Notes under the pieces: model-generated | What the model saw: only the letters and a program-made list of their open reading frames with translations | Databases searched by the model: none | Told to the model about the DNA's origin: nothing | Shown here: in pieces, positions 7,350 to 7,919 of the stretch | Layout of the letters: each line of letters begins with the position of its first letter | Position numbering within the stretch: the stretch's first letter is position 1 | Source: Mycoplasmataceae bacterium | GTDB taxonomy: Bacteria > Bacillota_I > Bacilli_A > Mycoplasmatales > Hepatoplasmataceae | Direction of reading: 5' to 3' | Length of the DNA stretch: 7,919 nucleotides | NCBI GenBank assembly: GCA_013214845.1 | Contig: JABSQC010000027.1 | Span: 1 to 7,919, forward strand | Translations under genes and position numbers: made by a program

Positions 7350-7919
7350 ATGTCTAATAAAACATATGATGTTGTTGCTGTAACAGCATGTCCTACTGGT
7401 ATTGCACATACTTTTATGGCTGCTCAAGCTATAGAAGATTCTGCAAAAGCTCTAGGATATACTGTTAAAGTTGAAACCCAAGGAACAGAAGGTTCTCAAA
7501 ATGCATTAACTGAAGAAGAAATTAAAAACGCAAAAGCTATTATTCTTGCCGTAGATAGAAACATTGAAATGGATAGATTTAATGGAATGAATGTTCTTAG
7601 TACTTCAACAAGTAAAGTAATAAAGAATGCTGATCTTGAAATAAACAACGCAATACAAAATAAGGGAACTAAAATTATTAAATCTTCATCTGAAGGATCA
7701 AAAAAAGATCAAAGTGAAGGACAATTAACATTTGATAATTTTGGTGGAAGAATCTGAAAATCTATAATGACTGGTGTATCATTCATGCTACCATTCGTTG
7801 TATTTGGAGGAATATTAATAGCTATATCATTTTTAATTGATATAAACAATGCTGGTAGCGGTAATTTTGGATCTGGAAATGATGTAGCTCTATGATTTAA
7901 TACTGCCGGTGGTATGGCT
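7350..7919 (+). CDS. fruA: PTS fructose EIIBC permease (3' partial)
   Basis: Open from ATG 7350 to the right edge, with 190 residues visible; UGA at 7755 and 7893 encode Trp136 and Trp182. Residues 1-100 are the EIIB(Fru) domain, with the signature [17 protein letters not shown] (11-27), phosphocysteine Cys14 and a typical VETQG (41-45). A polar linker (about 103-135) leads into the EIIC membrane domain, whose first segment [19 protein letters not shown] (140-158) is characteristic of fructose EIIC. The protein imports fructose and phosphorylates it to fructose-1-phosphate, the FruK substrate. The start follows a strong AGGAGG (7340-7345) with a 4-base gap and lies 9 nt after the EIIA stop, so the two genes are surely co-transcribed. 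No EIIA domain precedes EIIB, which explains the separate EIIA gene. The bulk of EIIC is outside the window. Confidence 0.93.

Noticed and set aside
1..7919. Mobile element, CRISPR array, tRNA/rRNA or defence island
   Set aside because: No transposase or integrase motifs, no spaced identical repeats, no tRNA cloverleaf or rRNA stretch; nearly all bases are used by recognisable metabolic and transport genes.

Overview
The window is A+T-rich DNA from a bacterium that reads UGA as tryptophan (genetic code 4), almost certainly a mollicute (Mycoplasma, Spiroplasma or a relative). Under the standard code, five of the seven genes either break into fragments or, for the kinase, lose their C-terminal end. 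With UGA as Trp each becomes one continuous, recognisable protein. I count 28 in-frame UGA codons and no in-frame UGG. The species cannot be fixed from this sequence alone.

Left part (1-5090, + strand). (i) The 3' two-thirds or so of a gene for a MATE-family multidrug/cation exporter, which runs in from the left edge and ends in a cytoplasmic tail of about 345 charged residues. (ii) A complete M42-family zinc/cobalt aminopeptidase with its own TATAAT box, a good ribosome binding site and a terminator that starts at its stop codon. (iii) A complete YfcC/DcuC-type membrane carrier with a charged N-terminal tail and an unusually long first outside loop. A peptidase next to a YfcC-type carrier fits an amino-acid-scavenging lifestyle, but the two are separated by a terminator and need not be co-transcribed.

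Middle (5091-5152). The carrier gene converges on the next gene, and the gap holds a short hairpin flanked by A's and T's that can terminate both transcripts.

Right part (5153-7919). A fructose-uptake locus in a divergent layout. 1-phosphofructokinase (fruK) lies on the - strand. A DeoR-type regulator (fruR), a stand-alone PTS EIIA(Fru) and the start of an EIIBC(Fru) lie on the + strand as a tight operon (14-nt overlap, then a 9-nt gap). Phosphate would pass from HPr to EIIA His67, to EIIB Cys14 and then to fructose. The resulting fructose-1-phosphate is the substrate of FruK, and the product enters glycolysis. The 90-bp shared control region (6059-6148) has a TAAAATTAA box at each end, six bases before each start codon, and a 20-bp-spaced repeat between them that is a good candidate for the FruR operator.

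I found no mobile element, CRISPR array, RNA gene or clear new defence system. The most unusual items are the tailed MATE protein and the compact divergent fru control region with probable leaderless starts.
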